Shown here: positions 1 through 11,638 of the stretch, one piece after another | How the letters are laid out: every line of letters begins with the position of its first letter | Numbering within the stretch: the stretch's first letter is position 1 | NCBI GenBank assembly: GCA_034509495.1 | Contig: CM067524.1 | Location: 3,501,056-3,565,055 of the forward strand | Direction: 5' to 3' | From: Acestrorhynchus altus | Lineage: Eukaryota > Chordata > Actinopteri > Characiformes > Acestrorhynchidae | Length of the DNA stretch: 64,000 nucleotides | The notes under the pieces: generated by a model | Databases searched by the model: none | Seen by the model: only the letters and a program-made list of their open reading frames with translations | Told to the model about the DNA's origin: nothing | Made by a program: the position numbers and the translations under genes

Positions 1-939
1 CTGTACTTTATCCTAGCTGGCTCTCACTGTGAGTCGCTTATCTGCTTAAAACAGTGCTGTATCACACCACCAAGAGGAGATTCAGCTAATATAACAGTGG
101 TCTCCTGAAGGGTCGGTATGGTTTCGGACCAGTGGTTTCAGTGTGTCTCAGTGTTACTGTGTTGGGAGTTCCGCTCTGTGTGTATTAGCTAATCTGTTGT
201 GAGCACATCTATCAGTATTTGGGAAAATTCTCATTTCCTCTTTTCTGTTTCTCTGTTTCTCAGCTGTGGGTTTGAGGAAGTCTGTGGCACCTCAGACAAT
301 GGCTTCATCCTTACATAACCAGGTCAAACGCTTCCTCACACAGAGCGGCAGAGGAAACATTGAACTCCCCGGGGGTTTAATGTTGCAGTTTAGACTTCCA
401 GAGTAAATATGGATCAATCTCTGCATCTCTGTGGATCAAACATCCCAAAATCAAGAACAGTCTCAATATCCGACGTTCTGCACCACCGTTCAGCCCGTCT
501 GATTCTGTCCGTAGTGTGTCAGCACTAATCAGGATTTATCTTCTAATCTCAACTCAGTTTCAGGCTGAATATGTTGAAATAGTGGCTTAAATCGTCAGTA
601 TTTTGATGGAATGTTTTGAAAATGTTCATCTATATTAGTTTAACATTTTGTTTGTTTGGCTCAACGATTGATGTACTGTGTCATTTGATGTTAATTGGAA
701 TTGCAGGGGTGGAGTTCCAGATTGCAATTCTAGATAAATTGAAGGAATGTCCACATAGAGTTTAACTTGCAGTTTGTACTTGGAATCTTTCTCTGCTTGT
801 AAGGTTGGACTGTTTCTTTGGATTTGCTTAGTTAGACTCTGGAGGAACTTTGTCTGCCTTGTGTAACCGCTTCCCCGTCCTGTTTAGCTGAAGTCAGGTG
901 TGGTTTTGGGTTATGGAGGGTTGTAGAGTTGTTGAGATG
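1..939. other. no gene recognised
   Basis: I see no convincing open frame or repeat family here. It may hold 5' untranslated or upstream sequence of the APOL-like gene that starts to be readable at 1606. Confidence 0.3.
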
Positions 940-1560
940 TGAGTCTTAAATTGTTATTAGAAACCTCACTTTCAAACATGCTTTCCCATCCTGCTGTCAC
1001 ATCCTGCAACATCAGAAGAGGTTACCACAGTAATAGAAACCTCATTCACCCACCTGCTTCATCAGATTCTCAGGTGATGGTATCTGGGGGTCTCTTGGAA
1101 TGGCTACAATGTGGTACAGTGTTGACTTCATCAGCCCTGGCATCTGCACTCCATCTCTGGACTGTCTTGGCTCTGACAGAGACGTGGATCACCCCTGAGA
1201 ACACTGCAACCCCATCTGCCCTGTCCTCCACCTTTACTTTCTCTCACTCTCCACAAAGGGTCCGTAGAGGTGGAGGCACAGGCTTGCTTGTCTCTCGCAG
1301 GATCGCTCCTCACACTCTCACATCTTGACATTTCCTCCTTTGAATTCCACGCTGTTGCAGCATCTTCTCCCACTAAATTCCACATGATTGTTCTCTATCG
1401 ACCTCCTGGTCCATTGGGCAGTTTCATGGATACTGGACACTCCTGGAGTGGTCTCTCTGTTGAGACTTCACTCATTCTCATTGGTGATTTCAACCTTCTA
1501 TCTGAGAAACTGCAGTGATTATGTCTCCTCCAACTTCTACCTTCTTATGACTTTTGTTCC
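940..1560 (+). mobile_element. LINE retrotransposon fragment, endonuclease region
   Basis: Two overlapping frames read as an apurinic-type endonuclease of a non-LTR retrotransposon. The first contains ALTETWITPENTATPS followed by a GGGTGLLVS stretch. The second, about 60 bp further on, contains FEFHAVAASSPTK, YRPPGPLG and LIGDFN. These are the usual blocks of the L2/CR1/Rex-type endonuclease. The frame changes once and no reverse transcriptase follows, so it is a dead fragment. It lies just upstream of the APOL-like exons. Confidence 0.75.
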
Positions 1561-1605
1561 TGGCTGTACTGAACTCTTCTGTGCGTTTCTGATCGTTTGT
1601 TCCAG

Positions 1606-3579
1606 CGCGACGTGCAGAAGAAGTCCGTCATGGAGCAGCTGAACGAGCTTCGTCTGGAGAAAGCTCACAAGGAGGAAGAGGAGGTTTGTTTTTATGAATG
1701 AAGCAGAAACTATGCTGCGCCTTTTTGCAGGGACACTCCAGAGAAAATGTAAAATCCAGATGTTTAAACTCACCTGTTCTCCAGCTGTTGTAGAGCTGAG
1801 GGACTCTCAGATCTTCCTGTTTAAAGAGTAGACAGGTCCGGCCCCACACACACAGGTTTTGTGTTTTTGTAAATTAGGATTATATGTAAATTAGTCTCTC
1901 ATTAAGTATGCAGTATATATGAACCCTGTGAGATATCTGAACTCATCCACCGGAGGGCAGTGTAGAGTCAGTATCTCCCTTAGAGATTGGGTTCGGAGCG
2001 GCAAGTGATGGAAGGACGGATAAAAAAAGAATGAATAGATTGATGTATTTGTGTGGTGCATGCTGGGTACTGTAGTCAGACAATTTTGATGGATCTAATC
2101 AGAGAGGAGTGAAAGTGGTGAATTCTAATTCTCATTATTCTGTTGGACAGGATCTCGAAGGTCTGATGGAGTGGTGGAGCACGATCACGCGTGAGTATTG
2201 GGCCACAGTATAGAACCTGCGTAGACTTTAGGTCATTGATGTAGTTTGTGGAATTGAAGGGTCCTGTATGATGAAGCTCTTCTCATACATGCTTTAGAAT
2301 GGGAGCAGATGCCCAAAGAGGAGGACATGACGGAAAAAGAGGAGGCCAAGTAAGTTCATACTGAGGTGTTCGGTGTTTAGTTCTGCACTGAGCTGCGGAG
2401 GATCAACCTGAACCACATTACGGAACAAATTCAGACTCAAGATGGCTGTGTTAACATCTGCCCCGTACTTAGTCCATGTTTTCTAGATAACAGCGAGTCA
2501 GAAGAGTCGTATGATGATTTAGATCTGAAGTTAGCAGCATTCTGATTGGTGGGGTACAAATCTCCATTAAGTGACAGCTACATTATCTTCACTTTCATTA
2601 CTTATCAGTTAGTTAAGTTATTGTTGTTGTTACTGTTATTATTGAACGTTAATACAGCACCACTCTTATTCAGTGTTGAGTTGTTGGTCTGATTGTTGGT
2701 CCACTCTAGGGCCTTTCGCATTGACAGCTGAGAAGATCCAGAGAGGCATCCGTGTCTTCCATCAACTTTTCTCAGAGCGAGCTGAAGACCTCTGGCAGCA
2801 CGTAATTGACCTGAGGGCCATCGCCGATGGCCTGGACCGCTTCAACTGGAGGACCAAAGTGGCCCAGATCACTGGCGGCTCCACCAGTGCCGTGGGAGGA
2901 GTGACTACCATCACTGGCCTTGCCCTGGCACCAGTTACCTTGGGAACATCCCTAATCGTGACAGCGGTGGGTCTCGGAGTGGCAGCAGCTGGTGGCCTCA
3001 CCTCCGCATCTGCTGGACTCTCTAATGTGGTCAACAACTCAATGGACCGCAAGAAGGTGGAGCGCATTGTGGAGGACTACCAAAGCAAGATGGCTGACAT
3101 CAACAAGTGCATGAAGTTCATCAAGCATGGCATCGAGAACCTGCGACAGTTCAACCTGCTGAGGGTGAAGAAGCAGGCATACAACCGAGACTTCCCTGGC
3201 CTCGACAGCATCTACGAGGATGGCGCCATGGCCAGCAAGGCCGTCCTCACCAATGCAAACGAGATCATGCGTGTGGTGCAGATTGCTAATGTTGCAGGCA
3301 GCACGGCCGCCCGAGCCGTCCAGGTCGCCAGCATGGCTACCGGCGTGCTCACAGGTCTCTTTGTGTGGGCATGGACACTACTTTGTGGCAAAGGACTCAC
3401 AGGAGCTCAGGAAAGGGGCCAAGTCAGAATTTGCCGCCAAGATCCGGAGGTAGCTGGAGCAACTGCACGAAGGGTTGGTGGAGCTCAACACCATTCGAGA
3501 GGAGCTGCAGAGCTCGGGATCTACTGCTGGAGCTTCTGTTCCTACTGCACGTCCACAGAGCACTGAGGACAACCTTTAG
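1606..3579 (+). CDS. apolipoprotein L-like protein (multi-exon, 3' end frame-broken)
   Basis: The large last exon (about 2710-3579) reads as an APOL-domain protein. It has a helical start (RGIRVFHQLFSERAEDLW), then a glycine/alanine-rich hydrophobic hairpin (about 2900-3030), then VNNSMDRKKVERIVEDYQSK and a C-terminal helix with AKDSQELRKGAKSEFAAK and LHEGLVELNTIREELQSS. Family members bind lipid or insert in membranes, and some are interferon-induced. Three short upstream exons with good splice sites fit the same gene: 1606-1683 (VMEQLNELRLEKAHKEEEE), 2151-2190 and 2298-2349 (WEQMPKEEDMTEKEEA). The 2349 phase does not join the 2710 acceptor in frame, so an exon is missing or there is an indel. 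Between 3360 and 3460 the conserved C-terminal helix passes through all three frames, so the gene has several 1-2 bp indels. The first coding exon was not identified. It could be a pseudogene or a badly polished intact gene. Confidence 0.75.
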
Positions 3580-4640
3580 TCCTGACATGCAACATCTTTA
3601 AAAGGTCCCTGTCATGCAAAAGTCCTTATATGGAAACACTTTTATGAACAGAACAATTAGGTTGGCTTCTGGTGGCTTCTTCAACATTCAGTTTTTTCCC
3701 TAGTTCGACCTCAAGCTAGTTTTAGACCAAGTGTTCACCAAGGAAGCTGTAACACAGCCAGTGTGATCTTAATCCTGGACAGGGCACCAGTCCGCCGTTG
3801 GGTGGAAGCTGTTAACTGTCACTAGATGTTGCTTCTTTCATGTGTCATTCAGTTCGATCATCCACATTTTGACCCATTTCTCTCAGTACTATAGACTGTT
3901 TGAGCTCCCCCGACACACCGGACACTGGGACGGTCATGATGGTCAACACACGCCTCCTCTCATACTTTCGCCTTTATTCACCTGCCACCACTGACGATAC
4001 CCTGGGTCCCCCAGTTGTGGTCTCCCCGACTCCATCTGCTGGTGGTGAAGCGGCGGGGCGATAGACTCCTGAGCCACATGTTTAAATGGTACATCATCCA
4101 TCTCCTGCTCAGTCTGTCCTCTCATAGTCTGATAAGTGCCTGTAAACGTCTCCTTTTAAGGTCTTAATGTGTAAGATGTGAAATGGCTGTAATGTTGGTT
4201 TGTTTATGTTACTGAGATGTATTTTATGAAAGTCTGTTATGTCGGTGTATCCAGCTTTGTAAAGCAGAGCTCATGGATTTCTGCGACAGTGAGGGAAACC
4301 TCAGCTTCCAGCTCCGGTTCTGATCACAGTCTGCATTTATCCCATCACTGCCATGGTTGGTTAAAACAGGGTTAAATTCCGTTGGACTGCTCTGCACTGG
4401 CCATAAAATGGGCAGTTGGGAAGAGTTTGTCTGATCAGGCATGAATTAAAGTACTGAATGAAACCGAGTGTTTAAACTTTACTGTGTTGGGTGAGGGTGT
4501 GGGGTGTGATGACCAGGGCTTTGTGGGAGGTGGGTTCTACTGTGAACTCCTGTCTATGAAAGTGGGGTCCAGGAACACGGAGGTTGATGACAAGCAACCT
4601 GAGGACCCTGCTCTCTGAGCCCAATATGAAGCATCTCAGT
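3580..4640. other. intergenic / 3' region of APOL-like gene, no gene seen
   Basis: No coding frame with family similarity. It probably includes the 3' untranslated region of the APOL-like gene. Confidence 0.3.
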
Positions 4641-4644
4641 CTGC

Positions 4645-4829
4645 TATAGATCGACATGGTCCTGATCATTGAAGATCAGGGTGAAAGAGGAGAATGTCTG
4701 CAGAGAAATAGATGAACTACAGTCTGGAATTATAGAACCACAAAGAGCTCCTGTGTGATCAGAGGAGCTGATAGGATGGACAGAGAGGAGAAACAAGGAG
4801 GTGGTTATAATGTTATGGCTGATCTGTAA
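4645..4829 (+). mobile_element. MITE arm, palindromic fish family
   Basis: The segment runs from a TCCTGATCATTGAAGATCAG block through an exon-like purine tract to TTATAATGTTATGGCTGATC. The same string recurs at 46575-46745 and, in both orientations, at 60715-61245. Only one arm of the palindrome is present. Confidence 0.7.
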
Positions 4830-5211
4830 CTGGTAAAGGCATATTCTGTTGCATACTTTAGATGGTTATGACTAACAGACGGGGGTTCTCAGAACCTGAA
4901 AGCAGTACGTTTGCACTGACGACCACTGCTGCAGTTCACGAGGTCTTTGATGGAACCGCCCAAGGTCTCTAGTTCAAGCATTAATATTTGAGCAGCGCCA
5001 TCTTGTGGATATTATTTGTAAGTGCAGCTAATGAACCTTCTTCACAGATAAAACATCATCATCATTTCTGAGCTGCTGTTTGTTGGTAAAGGTGAAAGAG
5101 GTCATCATTAGGCTACAACAGTCTGACGGGTAAATTTTAGGGGCCAAATCAACAATCTGGTAAAATCAGGCTGGAAATCTGTGAATCTGGCAACCCTGAC
5201 TGACCGGCACT

Positions 5212-5232
5212 GTTTAGTTTTAGTTTCGTTTC
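5212..5232 (+). promoter_or_regulatory. ISRE-like element of IFI44-like copy A
   Basis: AGTTTCGTTTC lies just before the untranslated first exon of copy A, at the place homologous to the better TTTCACTTTC of copy B (11100-11109). The interferon-stimulated response element needs two bases between the TTTC halves. Here there is one, so the site looks damaged or carries an indel. Confidence 0.4.
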
Positions 5233-5296
5233 TGCTCGTATGAAACTGACCTGCATCCCTTTATGCTTGTCTGGAGAAAGCAGTTCTGATATTCAG
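5233..5296 (+). other. likely 5' untranslated exon of IFI44-like copy A
   Basis: The sequence after the ISRE-like site (CCTGCATCCCTTTATGC) aligns with CCTGCACCCCTTTGCACTGC after the copy B site. Both end in ATTCAG followed by a splice donor (GTAAGA here, GTATGA in B). In both copies the next acceptor is TTGTTAAG, about 23 bp before the start codon. The exact transcription start is not visible. Confidence 0.5.
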
Positions 5297-5321
5297 GTAA
5301 GACACAGGCATTCTGCTCTTA

Positions 5322-5327
5322 TAATAA

Positions 5328-5359
<32 letters not shown>

Positions 5360-5372
5360 TATCCGCTCTCGC

Positions 5373-5443
<71 letters not shown>
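5322..5443. repeat. compound microsatellite (AAT)n-(TA)n
   Basis: A run of AAT/TAA triplets followed by two long TA tracts. It sits in the first intron of IFI44-like copy A. Confidence 0.95.
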
Positions 5444-6499
5444 CTGTTGACTTGCTTGTTAAGCAACTTAAATAACACTCTATAATCCAAACTCATTCAC
5501 TCTGAGTTAATTTGTGTTATAGGTTATATGTTAGATTTGATATAAACTTAATCTGGCCTCACTTATCCTGTACTCTCAGTAACAACATATACCACATCAG
5601 TAGGAAGTTGGAATGGTCAGGTTGGCCCTGTCACTGGTTGAAGGTTCTGTCCTATTTCTCAATCCTGGCCCTAAAACAGCTCTAAAACATACAGGCAGGG
5701 GTGCCTCCAGGACCAGGTTTGAGAAAGATTGGTCTGCAACATCACAGTTTGGTTGTTATCAATGTGTCAGTGGTTTAATGTTATGGAGAGTTTATCCAGA
5801 TGTTTCTTCTTGTTAAGGTTTGTCGTCGCTTCAGCTCAACATGAGTGTGGTTACATCCCGACTGTCCAGACAGCAGGAGAAGAAGCTCTGCTCCATGCTG
5901 AGCTCTTTCAGACTCAGCCTGCTGTCTGCTGCCAGTGTTCATGGTTATGACGGCAGACGCCTTCCACAGATCTGTGTGATCGCAAGGGCCGATCAGCCAC
6001 AGTAGCGTACAACAGTTCTGGGTTTGTTTTTGGAGCATACACCAGCAAAGATTATGCCCAGACAGGCCAGAACATTGCAGATGACAAAGCCTTCCTGTTC
6101 AGCCTCAATGACCAACAGCAGGACCCCCTGCGGGTGGTCAGTGGAAATGCTCGGTGTTCCTTCACTGATGGAAAGACTGGTCCAAATTTTATCTCCTTGT
6201 TGTTTTTATATAATGATACAGCCACAGTTTACAGCAACTAGAACGTATAAGTTCAATCCAGTGGAGATGCACGGACCTGCAGCTGACGGAGGTGAGGTGT
6301 ACAGAGTGGAGGGTGAGACTCAGAATCCTGAATCAAATGTGTAGATATTCATTTGTTTACAGTGATACCTGGATTAGCCTTCATCATTTTGAGTGATTGT
6401 TTCTCCGCAGATGCTGGATCCATCATGAGAAGCCTTGGAGAACATTCACTGGGATTTTGAGTAAGTAAATCATATGAGCTCTGGACAGATAATTCCAGA

Positions 6500-6760
6500 C
6501 AATATTCAGACAAAGAGCAGTATCTCTTGGAACAATGTGTTTGGACAGACAAACTAAAGCTGAATTATTTGGACACAGTAACAGAAGACCTGTTGGCCTA
6601 AACCAAACACAGCATTTGGGGTACAGTCATACCAGCTGTGAAGCATGGTGGTGGAAGTGTGATGGTTTGGGACTGCTTTGCTGCAGCAGGGTGTGGAGAT
6701 CTCTCCATCATAGAAACCACTATGAGAACTTTATTGTATCGAAGGGGGTTTGAGATAAAT
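6500..6760 (+). mobile_element. Tc1-like transposase fragment
   Basis: The text around TGGACAGACAAACTAAAGC, ELFGHSNRRPVG and AVKHGGGSV-like codons matches the middle of Tc1-family transposase (the WTDE/KHGGGSIMLWG region). It resembles the fragment at 42500-42720. It lies in an intron of IFI44-like copy A and has stops. Confidence 0.7.
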
Positions 6761-7567
6761 GACCATTTTTTAAAATGACTGTATTTCTACAGGAAGAGAA
6801 AAGTTCTGATGGACACAGTCACAGACTGGATGATTGGAGCGAGCTCTGTGAAGAAGGCTCGCTTCTGCTGGTCGGACCTGTTGGAGCTAGCAAGTCCAGC
6901 TTCTTCAACTCAATAAACTCTGTGTTCAAGGGCTACGTGTTCAACCAGGCCAACACAGGCAGTGCAGGCACCAGTCTGACCACACAGGTATCAAATGAAC
7001 TTACTGGTGATTAGTGTATTAAACTTAAAGAGTCCCAGACGAGTCTCTGGGGCAGAGAACTCAGGTGCTCGAAAGGTCTAAACACATCAAAATGTTCAGA
7101 GTGATGATCTGTTTTGTAGTTCAGCACTACTCCATAAAGCCAGGGGCAGTGGCGGGAAGTTTGCTGTCAGCTCAGTGATACCATGGGCCTGGAAGAGGGT
7201 GTAAATGCTGGACTGGATATCGCTGACTTCACGAGCATTCTGAAAGGCCACATTCAAGACAAGTATCAGGTGGGACCTGTCGAACCGGGAGTGATGCACA
7301 GTTCTGGTTCGTTCTCATATCTAGAGGATATATAAAACAGTCAGGTGAGCAGTTCCTTAAATGTCTGTTCTAACAATATGTCTCCTGTATCTTCCCCTCA
7401 GTTTAACCCATCGATGCCTCTACACACACAATCTCCTTCATTCTGCAAAGATCCTGGCCTGAAGGACAAGATCCACACCGTGGTGTACGTGATCGACGCC
7501 GCAAAGTCGCTTCCTCTGATAAGATGATCGAGAAGTTGGCTGCCCGCAGGGAAAGCCAACCAGATGG

Positions 7568-8556
7568 GTAGCAAGTGGCACATATTTCAAGATTCTTGGT
7601 TCTGGTTCTGGGCTACTCCAGGATACTGATACTGGTACTCATGTTCTTAAGAGTTTCCTTTTTTGGAAGCTTTATTCTTTAGTGGCGCCTTTCCTTAATT
7701 GGTTCTTTTACTGGATCTTCCCCATACTCTGAGAGGTCCTTGAGTCCTGGTTCTCTTATTAGATCTTTCTCCATGTTCTGAGAGGTTCTTTTCGAGTATT
7801 GGTTGCTTTAGATGGATCTTCTTCATGCTCTGAGGGAGTTTCACCTTCTCAATCATTCTGTTCCATGTTTTATGAAAAGTTTTGCTTTTCAGTTTTTCCT
7901 TTTGTTCATTCCTCTGAGTGGCTTTCTACATCTGTACGAGGATGATCAGACGATCAGACGGATTGGTGTATGGAGGAGTTGCTCATACAGGAAAGGCAGG
8001 AATTGTCAGGAATGTGATGTTCCTCAGTAAGATGAGCAAAAGGCAAAACCTGGTTGTCACCTCAACCTAAAGTACCCACAGAGATGATAGTCCCACTGCC
8101 AGTCCTTGTCCATCAGTTATGTCCTCAGCCACAATTCCAAGGAGAGGTCTTGCAGACTGGGGGTTTCTGCCACTGCTGGTAGACCATGAGCGACGCCCAT
8201 TCACCTGCAGATCCAGCTCCTCCCCACACACACTCTGTGAGCTCTTGGGATGTCTCCCTCCTTTAACCAATCAACTATTTAGACCCATTTTCAACACGCC
8301 CAACGAGATTCACTGTACTGTACCACCTATTCTCACCTATGAATCCCTTCACACACCCTGCAGGTATTTATTGCTCCATCATCTTGTGGCTCACCAGATA
8401 TTGGCCATGTAGTATCAGATCTACAGAGGATTACAAACTCCTGACTAGATTCAAGGTCCACTTTTAGAGAAGTTCTTCTTAAGTTTTTTTTTCTTCTCCC
8501 AGTGGTCCTTCCTCATGCTGTCCTTAAGTGCATTTAACGTTCTGTCTGTTCTCCAG
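7568..8556. other. intron of IFI44-like copy A, nothing recognised
   Basis: This intron is about twice as long as its partner in copy B (13908-14399). The extra sequence, around 7920-8440, is probably an insertion of unknown type. No transposase or reverse transcriptase blocks were seen. Confidence 0.4.
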
Positions 8557-9059
8557 GTGTCCCTCAGCTGGTGCTGCTGACCAAGGTGGATGAGGCTTGT
8601 TCTGCTGTGGCAGCAGATCTGAAGAAAGTCTATCAAAGCCGTTATATCTACAAAATGGTGAGATTTCAGAGTTTGATGGGTGGGACAGAGGAAACTGAGT
8701 AGCACAGTAAGGAAACTTTAAATTGAAATGGAATGAAATGAATATTCTCTTGTTGTAGGTGCAGGAATTAAGTGTAAATCTTGGAGTCTCCATCTCTGCT
8801 GTGATTCCAGTGAAGAACTACAGCCAAGACCTGGAACTGGATCCTACAACAGACATCCTGCTCCTGAATGCCCTTATTCAGATGCTCAGAACCACTGAGT
8901 GTTTATTTGAAGATCTTTACCAGGAAGATCATTAGAGTTGCAGATTTAAGTGTAATTCTTGCTTGTTAACCTAACCAGATCTGCACTATTGGCAGTTACA
9001 TGTTGGCGTCATAACTCAATATCAGAGTAACCGACAGACATACACATATAATAATAAAC

Positions 9060-9912
9060 GTCATGGCTTACTTTGTTCTCATCATTGTGTGATTAATTAT
9101 CAGCGAGTAATTCAGTTCAGAAAACAGTTAAAATTCACTAATTTCCTGAATTAAATTCCAGTTTAAAGCCAATCGAGCTTCCAGTGCATGTTTACTGCTC
9201 TGTCCACATAAACATGATCAACCTGCATACAGACTCTGACTGATCAGAGAGAAGGGGCGGGGCTGATGATCAACCTGCATACAGACCTGACTGATCAGGA
9301 GAGAGGGGCGGTCTGATGATCAACTGCATGTTGCACTCTGGACTGATCAGAGAGGGGCGGGCTGATGATCAACCTGCACACAGACTCCTGACTGATCAGA
9401 GAGAGGGGCGGGGCTGATGCTCAACCTGCACACAGACTCTGACTGATCAGAGAGAGGGGCGGCTGATGATCACCCCTGCACACAGACCTGACTGATCAGA
9501 GAGAGGGGCGTGGGCTGATGATCAACCTGCACAGACTCCGACCGATCAGAGAGAGGGGCGGGGCTGATGATCAACCTGCACACAGACCCGACTGATCAGG
9601 AGAGAGCGGAGCTGATGATCAACCTGCACACAAGACTTCTGACTGATCAGGAGAGAGGGGCGGGCTGATGATCAACCTGCATACAGACTCTGGGACTGAT
9701 CAGGAGAGGGCGGCTGATGATCAACTCTGCATACAGACTCTGATCAGAGAGAGGGGCGGGCTGATGCTCAACCAGCACAGACTCTGACTGATCAGAGAGA
9801 GGGGCGGGGCTGATGATCAACCTGCATACAGACTCTGGGACTGATCAGAGAGAGGGGCGGGCTGATGATCAACCTGGGCATACAGACTCTGATCAGGAGA
9901 GAGGGGTTTTGA
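9060..9912. repeat. 51-bp minisatellite inside a dispersed element
   Basis: From about 9215 a unit of about 51 bp repeats roughly 13 times. It is built from ATCAACCTGCACACAGACTC, TGACTGATCAGAGAGAGGGG and CGGGGCTGATG. Copies differ by many 1-3 bp indels. The left flank (about 9110-9215) is the reverse complement of single-copy flanks at 11650-11760 and 57010-57110, so this is one member of an interspersed family. Shorter arrays of the same unit occur at 36580-36750 and 56865-57020. Confidence 0.9.
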
Positions 9913-10234
9913 TGTGTTTGATCAAAACATGGTCAAATTCATATAAATATTCAAATTTGATCTAAAATGAAAGCAAACCTAAGGAGTTTATGATCTCCTG
10001 AAAATAACGATATCTGGTATGTGTGACTGTCTCCTATAATATATACTATAGAGACTATATTACTATATATATAAATAGTTCCTGAAAAAAAGTAGAAAAA
10101 GAGAAATAGAGTCCAGTCGAACGGGGTATTGCACATTATTATTGTTACTGCACTTGAAACTGTGTATTGTATTGTTATTATTGCACTTGGTTTATTGCAC
10201 CAAGTCCAGATGTGTCGTGGTTGTGGGTGTTGAG

Positions 10235-10540
10235 TTACTGGTCGTTCCTTCTCATTCCCATCCTCCTGTTAGCTCTCCTCCCCCCCAGAGAGGAGGTGTC
10301 CAGTCTGATGGCTGCAGGACAAAAAAGTTTTAAGTCTGTTGGTCCTGCACTTAAAGGACAGTCTCTCCCTGAACAGGCTCCTCTGTTGGCTGATGACAAT
10401 GTGTTGAGGATGACTGGCATCGTCCATAATGTCCAGCAGTTTTTTCTCAGAGTCCTCTTCTGCCAATTCCACACCAGAGAGACCAGAGATTCCAGTTTAT
10501 GCCAAGGTTTAGATAAACCTTAAATCATACAGCTCGTCGT
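10235..10540 (-). mobile_element. LINE 3' end (C-terminal tail of ORF2)
   Basis: On the minus strand the frame reads CRTNRLKTFLSCSHQTGHLL. This resembles the R-T-N-R-L-K-x-S-F-F-P-A-A-I-R-L ending typical of fish non-LTR retrotransposons. It is truncated and frame-broken. Confidence 0.5.
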
Positions 10541-10559
10541 GTAGACTTCGTTCCTAAGA

Positions 10560-10870
10560 TGTGGGCCTGCTGACAGTTCCTCGAAATAGAAAGATCATCA
10601 CTGCAGAGGGACAAACGTTTCAAAGCCCCCAACTCTGGAATAACCTTCCTGCTACTGTTCGGGACTCAGACACTCTCTCTGTCTTTAAATCTCGACTGAG
10701 GACTTTCCTCTTCATCCAGGCTTTTAGATAAACCTTCTGTACAGACTGTTATCCTGCTCTCTCTCTCTCTCTCTCTCGCTTTCTTCCTCCCAGTCTGAGA
10801 GTTTTCCTGCCACTGTTAGCTCGTTTCTGTTTGTAAGAGAACCTGTTTAGATTTCAGTCGTCCTTTGGCT
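10560..10870 (+). mobile_element. LINE fragment, reverse transcriptase C-terminus
   Basis: The plus strand reads SPQLWNNLPATVRDSDTL then SVFKSRLRTFLF, the usual last conserved block of L2/CR1-like polyproteins. It is followed by a (CT)n tract at 10753-10778. It is a relic from an element different from the one at 10235-10540. Confidence 0.65.
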
Positions 10871-11097
10871 GATGTTGAATCCAAAGCAGGCAAATGACAG
10901 CTGGAGATACAAGGTCTGATTCTAACTGTTGATCATAGGATCTCTATGTGAGCCAAAGGTGTGGTTCTGTGAATGAAGGAGGTAATCATTAACCTCTAAA
11001 TGCAGAACCTTTAGCAGTGGCCAAGTCAGCAGTCTGGTACTTTCCTAAATAAGGGCTGTCCTCACCTGGGCTGTCATCAGAGAGAAGCTCAGAAAGA

Positions 11098-11114
11098 ACT
11101 TTCACTTTCATTTC
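11098..11114 (+). promoter_or_regulatory. ISRE of IFI44-like copy B
   Basis: ACTTTCACTTTCATTTC contains TTTCACTTTC, a match to the interferon-stimulated response element core (TTTCNNTTTC). It lies about 40-55 bp before a splice donor (ATTCAG then GTATGA at 11153) and about 0.9 kb before the copy B start codon. That is the expected place for a proximal interferon response site of an IFI44-type gene. Confidence 0.6.
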
Positions 11115-11119
11115 TGCTG

Positions 11120-11152
11120 GCCTGCACCCCTTTGCACTGCTCCATTATTCAG
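11120..11152 (+). other. likely 5' untranslated exon of IFI44-like copy B
   Basis: Bounded on the right by a GT donor at 11153. The matching acceptor is the TTGTTAAG just before 12017. It is homologous to the copy A exon ending at 5296. The left edge is estimated. Confidence 0.45.
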
Positions 11153-11638
11153 GTATGACTGAAAATTCTGATTTAAATCATCGCCGTTTGGAAGAAACTG
11201 TTCAGAAAGGTGCTCACTGTGAGTTCTTTTTGAGAGTTGAGTGTGAATGTAGGAGACCATTACAAACTAGTTTTAAATGTTGATCCTGGAGAAGATCATG
11301 TTCAGGTGGGACAGGAAAATGTCGCTATTAACTCTGTATGTGTGTTAAAGAACTGCATGAACAAAATACAAACAGCTGATCAGAAATAATGTATATGTTA
11401 ATTATGGTTTTTCTTTTATGGTAGCAGGAACCCATTCCAACCCAGTCCCAGATTACACATTCAAAAATAATGGTTCTTTAAACATTCTTTAGTAAAGAAA
11501 AAAAAGTTTTGAAGCTGTGAAGGAACTTTTTAACCTGTATTAAGGGAAATTTTTGTTTTTGTAGTTTGACATTCTTTTTATTTGTCAAAAACATTAGAAA
11601 CATATTATAAGGAGTTAGTCACTCTCAAACCAGATAAA

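Larger units (their letters stand above)
5841..8935 (+). pseudogene. IFI44-like gene, copy A (frame-broken)
   Basis: Seven coding exons can be placed by comparison with copy B: about 5841-6312, 6411-6460, 6793-6987, 7120-7269, 7402-7567, 8557-8657 and 8759-8935. Exon 1 begins MSVVTSRLSRQQEKKLCSML and holds the N-terminal TLDc-like domain. Exon 3 holds the GTPase-like P-loop region (LLVGPVGASKSSFFNSINSV). Exon 6 holds LLTKVDEA, and exon 7 ends ILLLNALIQMLRTTE with a stop at 8933-8935. IFI44 proteins are cytoplasmic interferon-induced factors with a dynamin/AIG1-like GTP-binding fold. The frame breaks after about 5965 in exon 1, by a 1-bp loss in exon 3 relative to copy B, and in exons 4 and 5. 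The P-loop has Ser where copy B has Gly (GASKS against GAGKS). A Tc1 relic sits in the intron between exons 2 and 3. It is probably a pseudogene, but assembly error could explain part of the damage. Confidence 0.75.

Noticed and set aside
5240..5496. Ile/Tyr-rich frames
   Set aside because: Translation of AAT and TA microsatellites.
9183..9912. Tandem units with short direct repeats as a CRISPR array
   Set aside because: There are no distinct spacers and unit lengths vary; the host is a eukaryote. It is a minisatellite.
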